Both the position numbers and the translations under genes were made by a program. A stretch of 11,933 bases of DNA. Origin: Betaproteobacteria bacterium (GTDB lineage: Bacteria; Pseudomonadota; Gammaproteobacteria; Burkholderiales; Thiobacillaceae). The notes beneath the pieces were generated by a model. It had not been told where the DNA came from and did not search any database. It saw only the letters and a program-made list of their open reading frames with translations. Where the stretch lies: assembly GCA_020049245.1 (NCBI GenBank), contig JAIFLB010000106.1, forward strand, positions 1-11,933, given 5' to 3'. Positions 1 through 7,025 of the stretch are shown in pieces; the first letter of the stretch is position 1, and every line of letters starts with the position of its first letter.

Positions 1-181
1 GGCGCAGCGCCAACATCGGGTCATTCAACATCAGGCCGGCATAGGCTTGACCAGTCAACGTGTCGCCAGCTGCCGCCTCCATTTCCCGCAACGCGACTTT
101 GCTTGCCTGTTTGATCGGCTGTTCCTGGTAAACCAGGTAAGCCGCCCATTGCGTCGCACCCCACCAGCTTTGACCGGCCAT
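1..181 (-). CDS. Unrecognised protein, N-terminal 60 residues (runs off left edge)
   Basis: An ATG at 179-181 opens a reading frame that stays open to the window edge. It is preceded by a strong GAGGAG ribosome binding site (187-192) five bases away, which is the best reason to believe the gene. The visible protein begins MAGQSWWGATQWAAYLVYQE and continues as a mostly soluble, Ala-, Gln- and Leu-rich stretch. There is no clear signal peptide or membrane segment. I do not recognise the family and assign no function. It starts 84 bases after the stop of the thioredoxin/CcdA-like gene on the same strand, so it could be the next gene of that transcript. The out-of-frame tail of the broken upstream gene reads through this same DNA in another frame. 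I regard this frame as the real one because of its ribosome binding site. Confidence 0.6.
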   Translation of the reverse strand, partial: MAGQSWWGATQWAAYLVYQEQPIKQASKVALREMEAAAGDTLTGQAYAGLMLNDPMLALR

Positions 182-186
182 CGCGT

Positions 187-192
187 CTCCTC
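187..192 (-). promoter_or_regulatory. Ribosome binding site of the left-edge gene
   Basis: GAGGAG read on the minus strand, five bases before the ATG at 179-181. It decides the start of the partial gene, which is too short to stand out by length alone. Confidence 0.6.
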
Positions 193-265
193 GAGTGACA
201 CTGATGCGTCAACTGTACTTTAAACAGCAAGGATGGTGCATCCGCTACCAGCAGCCTGGCTTGTT

Positions 266-1496
266 TCAGCTTCGTGTCATGCGGGCGGCGAGCCAGGTCA
301 GACTGATGGCAACCAGCACCAGGCCAAGGGTGGCAGCCATGTTGTTCAGCCATTCCGGTGCCAGCAGCAGCAGGATGCCAAGTTCCAGCATCATCAGCCC
401 GGACAGCAGCTTCAGCAGCCGGCCTTCGCGCTCGCTCAGCTTGCGGGCACATCGGCAGAACATAGATCAGGTTGTACAAGGCGAGATAGAACAAGTGCTG
501 CGTCGGGTTGCTGACCTGCATGGTGAGCAGACGGGTATAGACCATCGGGAAACCGGCCGTGCACAACAACTCGTAGAAATTCGCGGCGATGGCCAGCAGA
601 ACGGTGGCGGCGAGCATCGCCGGCAGGTTGCCGGCAGCGAGAATGGCACGGCCGCGACGAAAGATATCCGCCTTGCGCGATTCCGGAATCGAAAGTGATA
701 CGCCCGCCTTGAAGGCGAAGAAGTCCTTCGTGTTCACCGCGCCGATCACCACCGCCAGCGCCCCTGCCGCGCCCGTCACCCAGGGCAGGCTGCCCATGAT
801 GCGGAACAGCCCCAGCCAGGCCGCCATGAAGGCAAAGTACATCAAGCCGGAAAACAGCACGAAAACACCGCCGATCAACGCCATGCGGCGACGATCCTGC
901 TGATGCACCAGCAGCGAGAGCAGGAACAGCAGAACAAAGAAGGCGCACGGGTTGAAGGCATCCATGCCGGCGATCAACACCGTCATCACCGGCAAGGAGT
1001 GTGTACGCGCATCGAAACTTCCGATCAGTGGCAGCAGCAAGGTGGCGTCTTGCTGCGCACCCACTGTCATATCCGGCCCGATCGATTCCCCCGCCGCCAC
1101 CTTGGCGCGGCATTGATTCAGCCGCTCCAGCAACAGCGTTCGACTGTGCCCGCCAGCTTGCCAGCCAACCTGCATCTGACGGCAATAGAACAGCGCCGGC
1201 ACCGACTGCGCCTGCTGGCCCTGTTCAGCCGCCATCGCAATGTAACGATCGACATTTGCCTGGCTTCTGGTCAGTTCAAGCGAATGCAGCACGATCCACG
1301 GTTGCGAGCGCGCCAGCGCTTCCAGTTCGGGCCGCGCCTCCAGGCAATGTGGGCATTTCTGTGACCAGAAGAAGTAGAGATGAACCCTTGGCGCAGCCTC
1401 GTCGCCCGGTTCTGTCCAGGCGTAAGGCGCTTGCGCCAGCGCGATGGAAGGCAACAGTGCCAGCACAACCAGCAAACCGATCAATTTATGCAGCAT
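266..1496 (-). pseudogene. Thioredoxin-CcdA/DsbD-like membrane thiol-redox protein, broken by frameshift near 449
   Basis: The product has an N-terminal signal peptide (MLHKLIGLLVVLALLPSIALA), then a thioredoxin-like domain with motif FFWSQKCPHC (active-site CPHC at residues 48-51) and a likely cis-proline segment SVPALF (98-103). A CcdA/DsbD-like membrane domain follows, with AFNPCAFFVLLFLLSLL (NPC 182-184) and several hydrophobic helices. Known relatives move reducing equivalents across the inner membrane to periplasmic thiols; that role here is inferred. The frame is good to YNLIYVLPM (base 450). The family-like continuation ARKLSEREGRLLKLLSGLMM then appears in another frame (448 to stop 266). 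From memory of relatives, about a dozen residues are missing at the join, so this looks like a small out-of-frame deletion rather than a single slipped base. Unrepaired, translation would run to about base 21 with an aberrant Arg- and Gly-rich tail. I chose ATG 1496 for its compact signal peptide. ATG 1514 and TTG 1517 are alternatives, and none has a strong ribosome binding site. It could be a true pseudogene or a sequence or assembly error. Confidence 0.75.
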
Positions 1497-1572
1497 GCTA
1501 TTCAAGCCGTACATCAACGTCAGCAGCCAGTCGTGGAAGATGCTTTCAGCATAGACAGAAAGACTTGCGCGT

Positions 1573-2247
1573 TCAGAATGGCGGCGGACTGGAAAATGAC
1601 ATGGATTGACCGGTCAGCGGATGCGGCAGGATCAGTTCGCAGGCATGCAGCAACAGGCGGCTGACACGCGCAACGGCATCCGGGCTGGCATATAGATCAT
1701 CGCCCAGGATCGGATGACCGATGGCTTGCAGATGGACCCGTAATTGATGCGACCGTCCGGTCACCGGCTCCAGTTCCAGGCGCGTGCCGGCGCGCTGCGG
1801 GTCCGCCGCCAGCACCCGCCAGCGCGTCACGCTGGGTCTGCCGTTGACATGATCGACGATATGTTTCGGCCGGTTTGGCCAGTCCAGTTCAAGCGGCAAG
1901 TCGATCACGCCCCATTCCGCCCCGCCCGGCACGGCAACGACGCCATCGACCACAGCCTGATAACGCTTGTGCACCTGGCGCATTTCAAATGACCGGTTGA
2001 GCGCGCGTTGCGCCTCGATGCCACGCGCCATCGCCAGCAAACCGGAGGTCTGCAAATCCAGCCGGTGCACGATCAACGCTTCCGGAAAACGACTTTGGAC
2101 TCGCGCGCTGAGGCAGTCCTGTTTGTCCGGGCCGCGCCCGGGTACCGACAACAAGCCACTCGGCTTGTTGAGCACCAGCAGGTGCTCGTCGGCGAAAATC
2201 AAATCAAATGGAGAATCGCCAACCGGTGGCGGTGGAGCGTAGAGCAT
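1573..2247 (-). CDS. rluA: RluA-type rRNA/tRNA pseudouridine synthase
   Basis: A 224-residue cytosolic enzyme of the RluA/RsuA family, close to the usual RluA length. Visible signatures are LLVLNKPSGLLSVPGR (23-38), the catalytic motif HRLDLQTSG (61-69, nucleophile Asp64), DWPNRPKHIVD (122-132), GRSHQLRVH (164-172) and HPILGDDLYAS (178-188). The DWPNRPK segment and short length fit RluA rather than the larger RluC/RluD, which carry an S4 domain; no S4 domain is present. E. coli RluA converts uridine to pseudouridine at 23S rRNA position 746 and tRNA position 32. Those targets are inferred here by family. The ATG at 2245-2247 has no strong ribosome binding site. The gene lies 93 bases after the acyltransferase and 76 bases before the thioredoxin/CcdA-like gene, so co-transcription is possible but not shown. 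Confidence 0.93.
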   Translation of the reverse strand: MLYAPPPPVGDSPFDLIFADEHLLVLNKPSGLLSVPGRGPDKQDCLSARVQSRFPEALIVHRLDLQTSGLLAMARGIEAQRALNRSFEMRQVHKRYQAVVDGVVAVPGGAEWGVIDLPLELDWPNRPKHIVDHVNGRPSVTRWRVLAADPQRAGTRLELEPVTGRSHQLRVHLQAIGHPILGDDLYASPDAVARVSRLLLHACELILPHPLTGQSMSFSSPPPF

Positions 2248-2298
2248 GCGGAAAACTCGAGAGCGGGAAAAACACCGTCAAGAGCTTACAGCCGCGAA

Positions 2299-2321
2299 CC
2301 GGCGAGAACCACTCGCGCCGG
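2299..2321. other. Intergenic hairpin between acyltransferase gene and rluA
   Basis: CCGGCGAG (2299-2306) can pair with CTCGCGCCGG (2312-2321) if two bases bulge, with a 5-base loop. No T-run follows on the minus strand, so it is not a convincing intrinsic terminator. It may affect read-through or mRNA stability between the two genes, or mean nothing. Confidence 0.3.
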
Positions 2322-2340
2322 CTAAAGAAGAAGTCAGACT

Positions 2341-3096
2341 TCAGGCAGTCTTCATGAAGTGCCGCGCGTAGCTCGGGTTGAGGCGGCTCAGCGGCAACAG
2401 AATCGGCAGGTCGGCGGTGTTGAAATCAGGATCCCAGGCCGGCTCGCCACAAACGTAGGCGCCCAGGCGCAGGTAACCCTTGACCAGAGGCGGCAACATC
2501 GGCGCAGCGACGCTTTCAAGTTTGTCGAGCGGCAGCGGGCAACGCGGAAACACGTGCAATTCGATCGGAGCCAAATGCTTTTCACGTACCGCGTGCCAGA
2601 TGCCGGCAGCGTTATGGCCGCCATCCGCCATGCCGATGCTGGCGCAGCCAATCAGGTAGTCATGCTTGTTGCGCAACATGTATTCCGCCAGGCCGGCCCA
2701 GAGCAGCGTGATTACGCTACCGCTACGGTAATCGGCATGCACGCAGGAACGGCCAAGCTCGACCATGCGACTGCGAAGATGCAGCAGTCGGGTCAGATCA
2801 AATTCGGTTTCAGAATAATAATTGCCGACCCGCTTGGCGGCGCTCGGACTCAGGATGCGATAGGTGCCGACCACTTCTCCGGTGTCCTGATCACGCACCA
2901 GCAAATGATCGCAATAGGCATCGTAAAGATCGATGTCGAGTCCGTCTTCCGGGGTGCTCAGGCGGGCACCCATTTCCTCGGCGAAAACTTTAAAGCGCAG
3001 GCGTTGTGCCTCACGGACTTCGTCATGATGGCGGGCGAAGCTGACATTGAAATTCTTTTTGGCCCGGCTGTCCTGTCCAACTCGTTCCTGCAACAT
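2341..3096 (-). CDS. OlsB-like GNAT N-acyltransferase (COG3176-type)
   Basis: A 251-residue soluble protein of the GNAT acyltransferase group that includes OlsB, the ornithine N-acyltransferase that makes lyso-ornithine lipid from acyl-ACP. Supporting features are LRFKVFAEEMGA (33-44), the core VVGTYRIL (75-82), FDLTRLL and MVELGRSCVHADYRSG (111-126). The C-terminal block PPLVKGYLRLGAYVCGEPAW, followed by DPDFNTADLPILL and RLNPSYARHF, is the strongest tie to OlsB-like proteins, which use this region in place of the shorter N-acetyltransferase end. Length is slightly below typical OlsB. The ATG at 3094-3096 follows an AAGGAA ribosome binding site at good spacing. No OlsA-type O-acyltransferase is visible beside it, so ornithine-lipid synthesis is inference; another acyl acceptor is possible. 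Its own promoter may lie in the 127-base gap upstream. Confidence 0.82.
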   Translation of the reverse strand: MLQERVGQDSRAKKNFNVSFARHHDEVREAQRLRFKVFAEEMGARLSTPEDGLDIDLYDAYCDHLLVRDQDTGEVVGTYRILSPSAAKRVGNYYSETEFDLTRLLHLRSRMVELGRSCVHADYRSGSVITLLWAGLAEYMLRNKHDYLIGCASIGMADGGHNAAGIWHAVREKHLAPIELHVFPRCPLPLDKLESVAAPMLPPLVKGYLRLGAYVCGEPAWDPDFNTADLPILLPLSRLNPSYARHFMKTA

Positions 3097-3196
3097 GACA
3101 TTTCCTTTTCTTTGCGTCGATATGGCAAAGGTAAGGAATTGTCATTGCCGGTATGTGACTGAAAAATGAAGAAATGATGACAAAGGACCAAGCATT

Positions 3197-3215
3197 GCTG
3201 AATCGCCAGTTCAGC
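3197..3215. other. Perfect 6-bp hairpin after glycine-zipper gene
   Basis: GCTGAA (3197-3202) and TTCAGC (3210-3215) form a perfect six-pair stem with a seven-base loop. It starts nine bases beyond the stop codon of the lipoprotein gene. No T-run follows on the minus strand, so it is at best a weak terminator. It could protect the 3' end of the upstream transcript. The rest of 3097-3223 is AT-richer and may hold a promoter for the acyltransferase gene, but I see no convincing -35/-10 pair. Confidence 0.3.
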
Positions 3216-3223
3216 GGATGCGT

Positions 3224-3670
3224 TTAGCGAGATACCCGCGCCTGGCCGCCAGACTCGAGGATGCGAACACGGTCGCCTACAGCAAAGCGTTCGTCTTTAT
3301 CTTCTTGCACAATGGCAATCGTGCGGCCGTAATCGATCTTGACGACGATTTCCAGGCCTTGCTTGCGCGTGGCGACTTCTTCACCCGCCGCCCCTGCCAG
3401 TCCGCCGACGACGGCGCCGATCACCGCGCCAAGCGCCTTGCCCTTTCCGCCACCCACAGTACTGCCTGCAATACCGCCGACCGCACCGCCCGCCGCCGCG
3501 CCAATGCCGGACTCGGTACCCTCGAGCTTGACCGGACGAATGCTTTCGATGGTTCCCATTTTGACTTCATAAACGCGACGCGCTTCGGTGCGTTCATAGT
3601 CGTCGCCACCACGTCCGCTGGCGCAACCAACAAGTAGCGCGGGGATCAACACAATCCAGAATGTCTTCAT
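3224..3670 (-). CDS. Glycine-zipper outer-membrane lipoprotein (SlyB/17 kDa antigen type)
   Basis: A 148-residue lipoprotein precursor. Residues 1-16 are a short lipoprotein signal ending in the lipobox LVGC, so Cys16 should be lipidated. A charged segment follows, with the VYEVKMGTIESIRPVKLEG stretch typical of SlyB-like proteins. Residues 54-95 are a glycine zipper (GIGAAAGGAVGGIAGS, then GKALGAVIGAVVGGLAG), which usually forms two closely packed membrane helices. The C-terminal part (about 105-143) resembles the small beta domain of this family. Family members sit in the outer membrane and help its integrity; an exact role is not known here. The ATG at 3668-3670 has an AAGGAG ribosome binding site six bases upstream, which overlaps the stop codon of the kinase gene. 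The two genes are 10 bases apart and almost surely co-transcribed. Confidence 0.85.
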   Translation of the reverse strand: MKTFWIVLIPALLVGCASGRGGDDYERTEARRVYEVKMGTIESIRPVKLEGTESGIGAAAGGAVGGIAGSTVGGGKGKALGAVIGAVVGGLAGAAGEEVATRKQGLEIVVKIDYGRTIAIVQEDKDERFAVGDRVRILESGGQARVSR

Positions 3671-3680
3671 GTTCAGCTCC

Positions 3681-4613
3681 TTAAATCACGTAGCCATATT
3701 CCGCTTTGAAGCGGTCAGCAATTTCATCCCAGGTAAAACGATGATTCTGGCCACCACGCTCGGCAATCTTGATCGCGCCGAGCAATCCCGCCAGACGGCC
3801 AACCGTCGGCCAATCCATATTTTTCAACATGCCGGCCATCAGTCCCGCGCGGTAGGCATCGCCACAGCCGGTCGGATCGACCACTTCACGCGCTTTGGCA
3901 ACCGGGATGTCATGCACTTCGCCAGCCGCATAAATTCGTGATCCATCACCACCCAACGTGACGATCAGCGCCCGCACCTGTTTCGCCAACTGCTCAAGCG
4001 TCTGACCGGTACGTTCCTGCAAGAGTTTCGCTTCATAGTCATTGCAGGTCAGATAATCGGCCTGCTGGATGAAAGCGAGCAACTCATCGCCATTGAACAT
4101 CGGCAAGCCCTGGCCGGGATCGAAGATGAACGGAATACCCGCTTCGTTGAATTGGCGGGCGTGATCAATCATGCCCTGACGACCATCCGGCGACAGAATG
4201 CCAAGCTGAATGTCGGAAGCGCTGTTGACATTGTTCTGATGCGAGGCGTTCATCGCGCCAGGATGAAAGGCAGTGATCTGGTTATCCGCCAGATCAGTGG
4301 TGATGAATGCCTGGGCGGTAAAGGTATTGGCGACTGATCGAATATGGCTGGCATCGAGGCCAAGTGTTTTCAAGCGCTCAGCATAGGGCGCGAAGTCATC
4401 GCCCACCGTCGCCATGATCACCGGATCGCCGCCCAGCAACTTCATGTTGTAGGCAATATTGCCAGCGCAACCACCATATTCGCGGCGCATATCCGGCACC
4501 AGAAAAGCGACATTCAGAATGTGAATCTGCTCGGGCAGGATGTGATTCTTGAAATGATCGTGGAACACCATGATGGTGTCGAAAGCCATGGAACCGCAGA
4601 TCAGGGTACGCAC
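3681..4613 (-). CDS. PfkB/ribokinase-family sugar or nucleoside kinase
   Basis: A 310-residue cytosolic kinase, normal length for the ribokinase fold. It has the N-terminal PfkB signature region YGGCAGNIAYNMKLLGG (46-62) and ATVGDDF (68-74). The C-terminal signature is DPTGCGDAYRAGL (246-258), with Asp252 as the expected catalytic base and the GCG turn as anion hole. CNDYEAKLL (190-198) and LIVTLGGDGS (216-225) are also typical. The overall sequence, starting RTLICGSMAFDTI with REYGGCAGN, most resembles bacterial adenosine/inosine-guanosine kinases of the ribokinase family, so nucleoside phosphorylation is the best guess. Sugar specificity cannot be excluded. The start is GTG at 4611-4613, which fits the family N-terminus; there is no good ribosome binding site, so coupling to the SH3 gene (24 bases upstream) is likely. 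Confidence 0.88.
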   Translation of the reverse strand: MRTLICGSMAFDTIMVFHDHFKNHILPEQIHILNVAFLVPDMRREYGGCAGNIAYNMKLLGGDPVIMATVGDDFAPYAERLKTLGLDASHIRSVANTFTAQAFITTDLADNQITAFHPGAMNASHQNNVNSASDIQLGILSPDGRQGMIDHARQFNEAGIPFIFDPGQGLPMFNGDELLAFIQQADYLTCNDYEAKLLQERTGQTLEQLAKQVRALIVTLGGDGSRIYAAGEVHDIPVAKAREVVDPTGCGDAYRAGLMAGMLKNMDWPTVGRLAGLLGAIKIAERGGQNHRFTWDEIADRFKAEYGYVI

Positions 4614-4637
4614 AGGCGGGCAAATCGAACCTTGGTT

Positions 4638-5078
4638 TTATTGCTGCCAAATCAATGATTTGCTGACCCAGCCCTGGTTTTTCACTTCGTCTTCGACTTC
4701 AACCCATTCGCCTTGTTCCGAAATGACCTTGAAAGAATAGTATTTATCCACTTGTGACAGCGGCGTTCTCGCATGCTCGGTGCCAGGGCCGGAACGAACA
4801 TTCAATTTATCCACCTTTGACGCCGCGCATTTGATCTCCGTCGTCAGCAGACGGCTCAATATCCAGTGCGTGTCACCATCGATATCTTCCACCTGATACC
4901 AGTCACCATTCTGGCCGAGCGGCTTCAGTGGCATGTATTTGTAGACTTCCCAGCTTTTTTCATACTGCGTGCCGGGGCTTTTGCGCAGGTTGGCTTGCGG
5001 TACTTTTACGCAAGCCGCAGTTGCCGAGCCGGCGAGAAGAAGAGTCAGAATGGCAAGGGTGGGTACAGATTTTTTCAT
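4638..5078 (-). CDS. Secreted tandem SH3-domain protein
   Basis: A 146-residue exported protein. Residues 1-22 are a cleavable signal peptide (MKKSVPTLAILTLLLAGSATAA) with a signal peptidase I style AXA end and no lipobox. Two bacterial SH3-like domains follow. The first is at about 26-80, with QANLRKSPGTQYEKSWEV, then GDWYQVEDIDGDTHWILSRL. The second is at about 86-144, with KLNVRSGPGTEH, then GEWVEVED and GWVSKSLIW. The repeated 'LNVRSGPGT' and 'W-V' spacing is the standard SH3_3 pattern. Such domains usually bind peptidoglycan or peptides in the periplasm; the target here is unknown. The start at 5078 is chosen because it directly begins the signal peptide; the open frame extends upstream to 5138 without good support. 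It is the first gene after the ccm terminator and probably leads the transcript with the kinase and lipoprotein genes. Confidence 0.83.
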   Translation of the reverse strand: MKKSVPTLAILTLLLAGSATAACVKVPQANLRKSPGTQYEKSWEVYKYMPLKPLGQNGDWYQVEDIDGDTHWILSRLLTTEIKCAASKVDKLNVRSGPGTEHARTPLSQVDKYYSFKVISEQGEWVEVEDEVKNQGWVSKSLIWQQ

Positions 5079-5189
5079 GGCGAATGAGAACTCAGGTTTG
5101 AATAGATTGAAAAAACAGTTCACGTTGTATTCGATCAACGCTCGGGATTTCGGCCACTGTTGTGGTTCTGATTTAAGACTTTGCCGAAG

Positions 5190-5220
5190 ATTTTAACGTA
5201 CCGACAAGTCGAGCGCCCAA
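5190..5220 (-). promoter_or_regulatory. Possible promoter for the SH3-kinase-lipoprotein genes
   Basis: On the minus strand TAAAAT (5190-5195) matches the -10 consensus at five of six positions. The only -35-like element is TTGGGC (5215-5220) at a long 19-base spacing. It lies in the AT-richer 223-base gap between the ccm terminator and the SH3 gene, where a promoter is expected, but the match is weak. Confidence 0.25.
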
Positions 5221-5247
5221 GACAAGTCAAACCGGCGTTGTTGGCCA

Positions 5248-5277
5248 CAAAAAAACAAACCCGCGCAAGGCGGGCTT
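5248..5277 (-). terminator. Intrinsic terminator of the ccm operon
   Basis: Read on the minus strand, AAGCCCGC (5277-5270) pairs with GCGGGTTT (5264-5257) around a five-base loop, including one G-T pair. It is followed at once by a G and a run of T residues (5255 down to about 5249). It begins 24 bases after the ccmI stop codon. This is a textbook Rho-independent terminator and marks the end of the ccm transcript. Confidence 0.9.
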
Positions 5278-5301
5278 GAATTTATCGTGTCACAAGATCA
5301 A

Positions 5302-6576
5302 TCAGGGTTTGATCTTGTCGATCACCAGTTTATTGCCCTTGGAACCGATTTTTACATTGGCCAGCATGCCTTCAAGATCGCCCGCCGCACCCATCGGTTG
5401 GCCGGATTTCGAAACTCGCGCCATCAAGGTGACTTCTTTGAAATTGGACAGCTTGTTGTCCGGGTTCATCGCCATTGCGTCGGAGAGTTCGAACTCAAGC
5501 GGGAATTTTCCGGCGGTTGAACGAATCGCCGCGACAGGCGCACCGCCAGCGGCCGAACGGGCAAACAGGAAGACGACGTCGGTATCGCTCACTTTCGCTT
5601 TCAGAGCTGGCGAGATATCAACCATGCCATGCACGGTAGCGCCCGGCTCGGCCGGGGCGGTTTGCGGCGCCGCCGGATCAGCCAGACTGTCGAGGCCGGT
5701 GGTTGCGCCACGCGCCAAGCGGTTGGCCTCCTTCTGCGCCTCAAGAATGTCCTGCGCGTAAGGCGACTCCGGCGGCAACAATTTGTAGAGATGCTTCATG
5801 TAATAAGCCGCCTGGGCGAAATTCTTTTCCTGGAAGTTGTAGATGCCGGCCAGTTCCAACCCCTTCAGGTCATCCGGATCTTTTTCCAGCGCCTGCAGGA
5901 TCAATTCGATTGGCTTGCCCTTCAGCACACGGTCATTGCTGATTGCCAAGGCTTCGGCATAGCCGGTCATCACGGCCGGGACATCCGCCTTCAATGCCAT
6001 CGCCTTTTCATAGGCATTCAGCGCCTCCGGCCAGTGGCCAACGGCGGCATAGGTTTTTCCGAGAATGACCCAGGCTTCAAGGTTGTTTGGATCCGTCTTG
6101 GTCTTCTCTTCAACCTTCTGGATCATTTTCATGATGTCATGCTCGCCCTGCGCGCCGGCGGCAATCGGCGGATTCGCCTGGGCTTCGGCAATGGCGATCA
6201 AGGACATCGGGTTGCCCAGCACAAAATAAAGGCCGAAAGCGGCAATCGGCAATACACCCGCGAGCGTAAAGCCGAGGCGGCGACTGGTGACCGGCGCCAT
6301 CGTGAGGTCAGCCTTGCTGAGCGCGTCTTCAGCGAGGCGGGTTTCAAGTTCTACCTTGCTGACTTGATACTGTTCTTCCGACAGGAGGCTGTTGGCGCGG
6401 TCAGCCTCCATTTCCTTCATCTGGTCGCGGTAGACGGCGATGTTGATATCGCGCCGCGCAGCTTTGGCGGCGACTTCCCGCTTGCGTAACAGTGGCGGCA
6501 GGACAAAGGCCAGCGCGACGGCGACACAGGCGACAGCAGCTACCCAGAACAGGGTGACGGACCAAAACGGATTCAT
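5302..6576 (-). CDS. ccmI: CcmI, cytochrome c maturation TPR chaperone
   Basis: A 424-residue inner-membrane protein of the heme-ligation complex, which holds apocytochrome c for CcmF and CcmH. Helix one is at about 6-30, followed by a cytoplasmic loop with a charged helical stretch (RRDINIAVYRDQMKEMEADR, 41-60). Helix two is at about 101-120. The periplasmic part has TPR repeats, with NLEAWVILGKTYAAVGHWPEALNAYEKA (165-192) as the clearest unit and further helical pairs to about 275. A Pro/Ala linker (about 290-315) leads to the C-terminal apocytochrome-binding domain (GMVDISPALKAKV onward). The ATG overlaps the ccmH stop as ATGA. It is the last ccm gene, with a terminator just after it. Length and two-part layout are normal for proteins with fused CcmI-1 and CcmI-2 parts. 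Confidence 0.93.
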   Translation of the reverse strand: MNPFWSVTLFWVAAVACVAVALAFVLPPLLRKREVAAKAARRDINIAVYRDQMKEMEADRANSLLSEEQYQVSKVELETRLAEDALSKADLTMAPVTSRRLGFTLAGVLPIAAFGLYFVLGNPMSLIAIAEAQANPPIAAGAQGEHDIMKMIQKVEEKTKTDPNNLEAWVILGKTYAAVGHWPEALNAYEKAMALKADVPAVMTGYAEALAISNDRVLKGKPIELILQALEKDPDDLKGLELAGIYNFQEKNFAQAAYYMKHLYKLLPPESPYAQDILEAQKEANRLARGATTGLDSLADPAAPQTAPAEPGATVHGMVDISPALKAKVSDTDVVFLFARSAAGGAPVAAIRSTAGKFPLEFELSDAMAMNPDNKLSNFKEVTLMARVSKSGQPMGAAGDLEGMLANVKIGSKGNKLVIDKIKP

Positions 6577-7025
6577 TTGTTGTCTTCCAGTAAGTGAGCG
6601 GCAGCAGCGAGTTGTTTTTCGTCAACCGGTGTTTCTTTGAGGTTGCGGCGCTTGTTCAGCGTGAAGTACCAGATTCCGGCACCCAGTGCGAGGAACAGCG
6701 CGGGGCCGAACCAGAGCAGCATTGTCAGCGGTTTGAATGGCGGCCGGTAGAGTACGAAATCGCCGTAACGAGTAGTCAGGTAGTCAATGACTTCCTTGTC
6801 GTCCTTGCCGGCCTTCATCTGGACGCGAATTTCCTGGCGCAGGTCTTCCGCCAGTTCCGCATGCGAACCCGCCAGCGATTCGTTCTGGCAGACCAGGCAA
6901 CGCAGTTCTTCCGACAGTTTGATCATGCGTTGCTCGATCACCGGGTCTTCACCCACCGGCGTGGCTTCCTCAGCCGATGCGGGCAAAACCAAGGCAAGCA
7001 TCAAAGCGAACAGCAACGATTTCAT
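6573..7025 (-). CDS. ccmH: CcmH, periplasmic thiol-disulfide subunit of cytochrome c heme lyase
   Basis: A 150-residue protein with a signal sequence (1-18, ending ASA), a periplasmic three-helix domain and a C-terminal membrane anchor (about 101-123). The redox motif LRCLVCQN (41-48; Cys43 and Cys46) followed by SLAGSHAELAEDLR is diagnostic. The segment DYLTTRYGDFVLYRPPF (81-97) is also conserved. CcmH resolves disulfides with apocytochrome c before heme attachment by CcmF. This is the short form, lacking the fused TPR domain found in E. coli CcmH, which is supplied here by the separate ccmI. It overlaps both neighbours by four bases (ATGA), so translation of ccmG-ccmH-ccmI is probably coupled. 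Confidence 0.95.
   Translation of the reverse strand: MKSLLFALMLALVLPASAEEATPVGEDPVIEQRMIKLSEELRCLVCQNESLAGSHAELAEDLRQEIRVQMKAGKDDKEVIDYLTTRYGDFVLYRPPFKPLTMLLWFGPALFLALGAGIWYFTLNKRRNLKETPVDEKQLAAAAHLLEDNK

Noticed and set aside
436..1185. Long open frame on the minus strand overlapping the thioredoxin-CcdA-like gene
   Set aside because: Arg- and Gly-rich with no domain; it is an out-of-frame shadow of the real gene in high-GC DNA.
1540..1552. Five-pair inverted repeat ATGCT-TTC-AGCAT between rluA and the thioredoxin-CcdA-like gene
   Set aside because: Short, AT-containing stem without a T-run; too weak to call a terminator.
2359..3162. 267-codon plus-strand open frame opposite the acyltransferase gene
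   Set aside because: Antisense shadow; the minus-strand frame has a ribosome binding site and family motifs.
4566..4580. Perfect inverted repeat ACACCAT-G-ATGGTGT
   Set aside because: Lies inside the kinase coding region, encoding the conserved-looking N-terminal part; no sign of operator function.
5123..5140. CGTTG/CAACG inverted repeat upstream of the SH3 gene
   Set aside because: Five-pair stem with an eight-base loop, expected by chance; no operator family recognised.
5629..6489. 286-codon plus-strand open frame opposite ccmI
   Set aside because: No recognisable domain and biased composition; ccmI is clearly the real gene.
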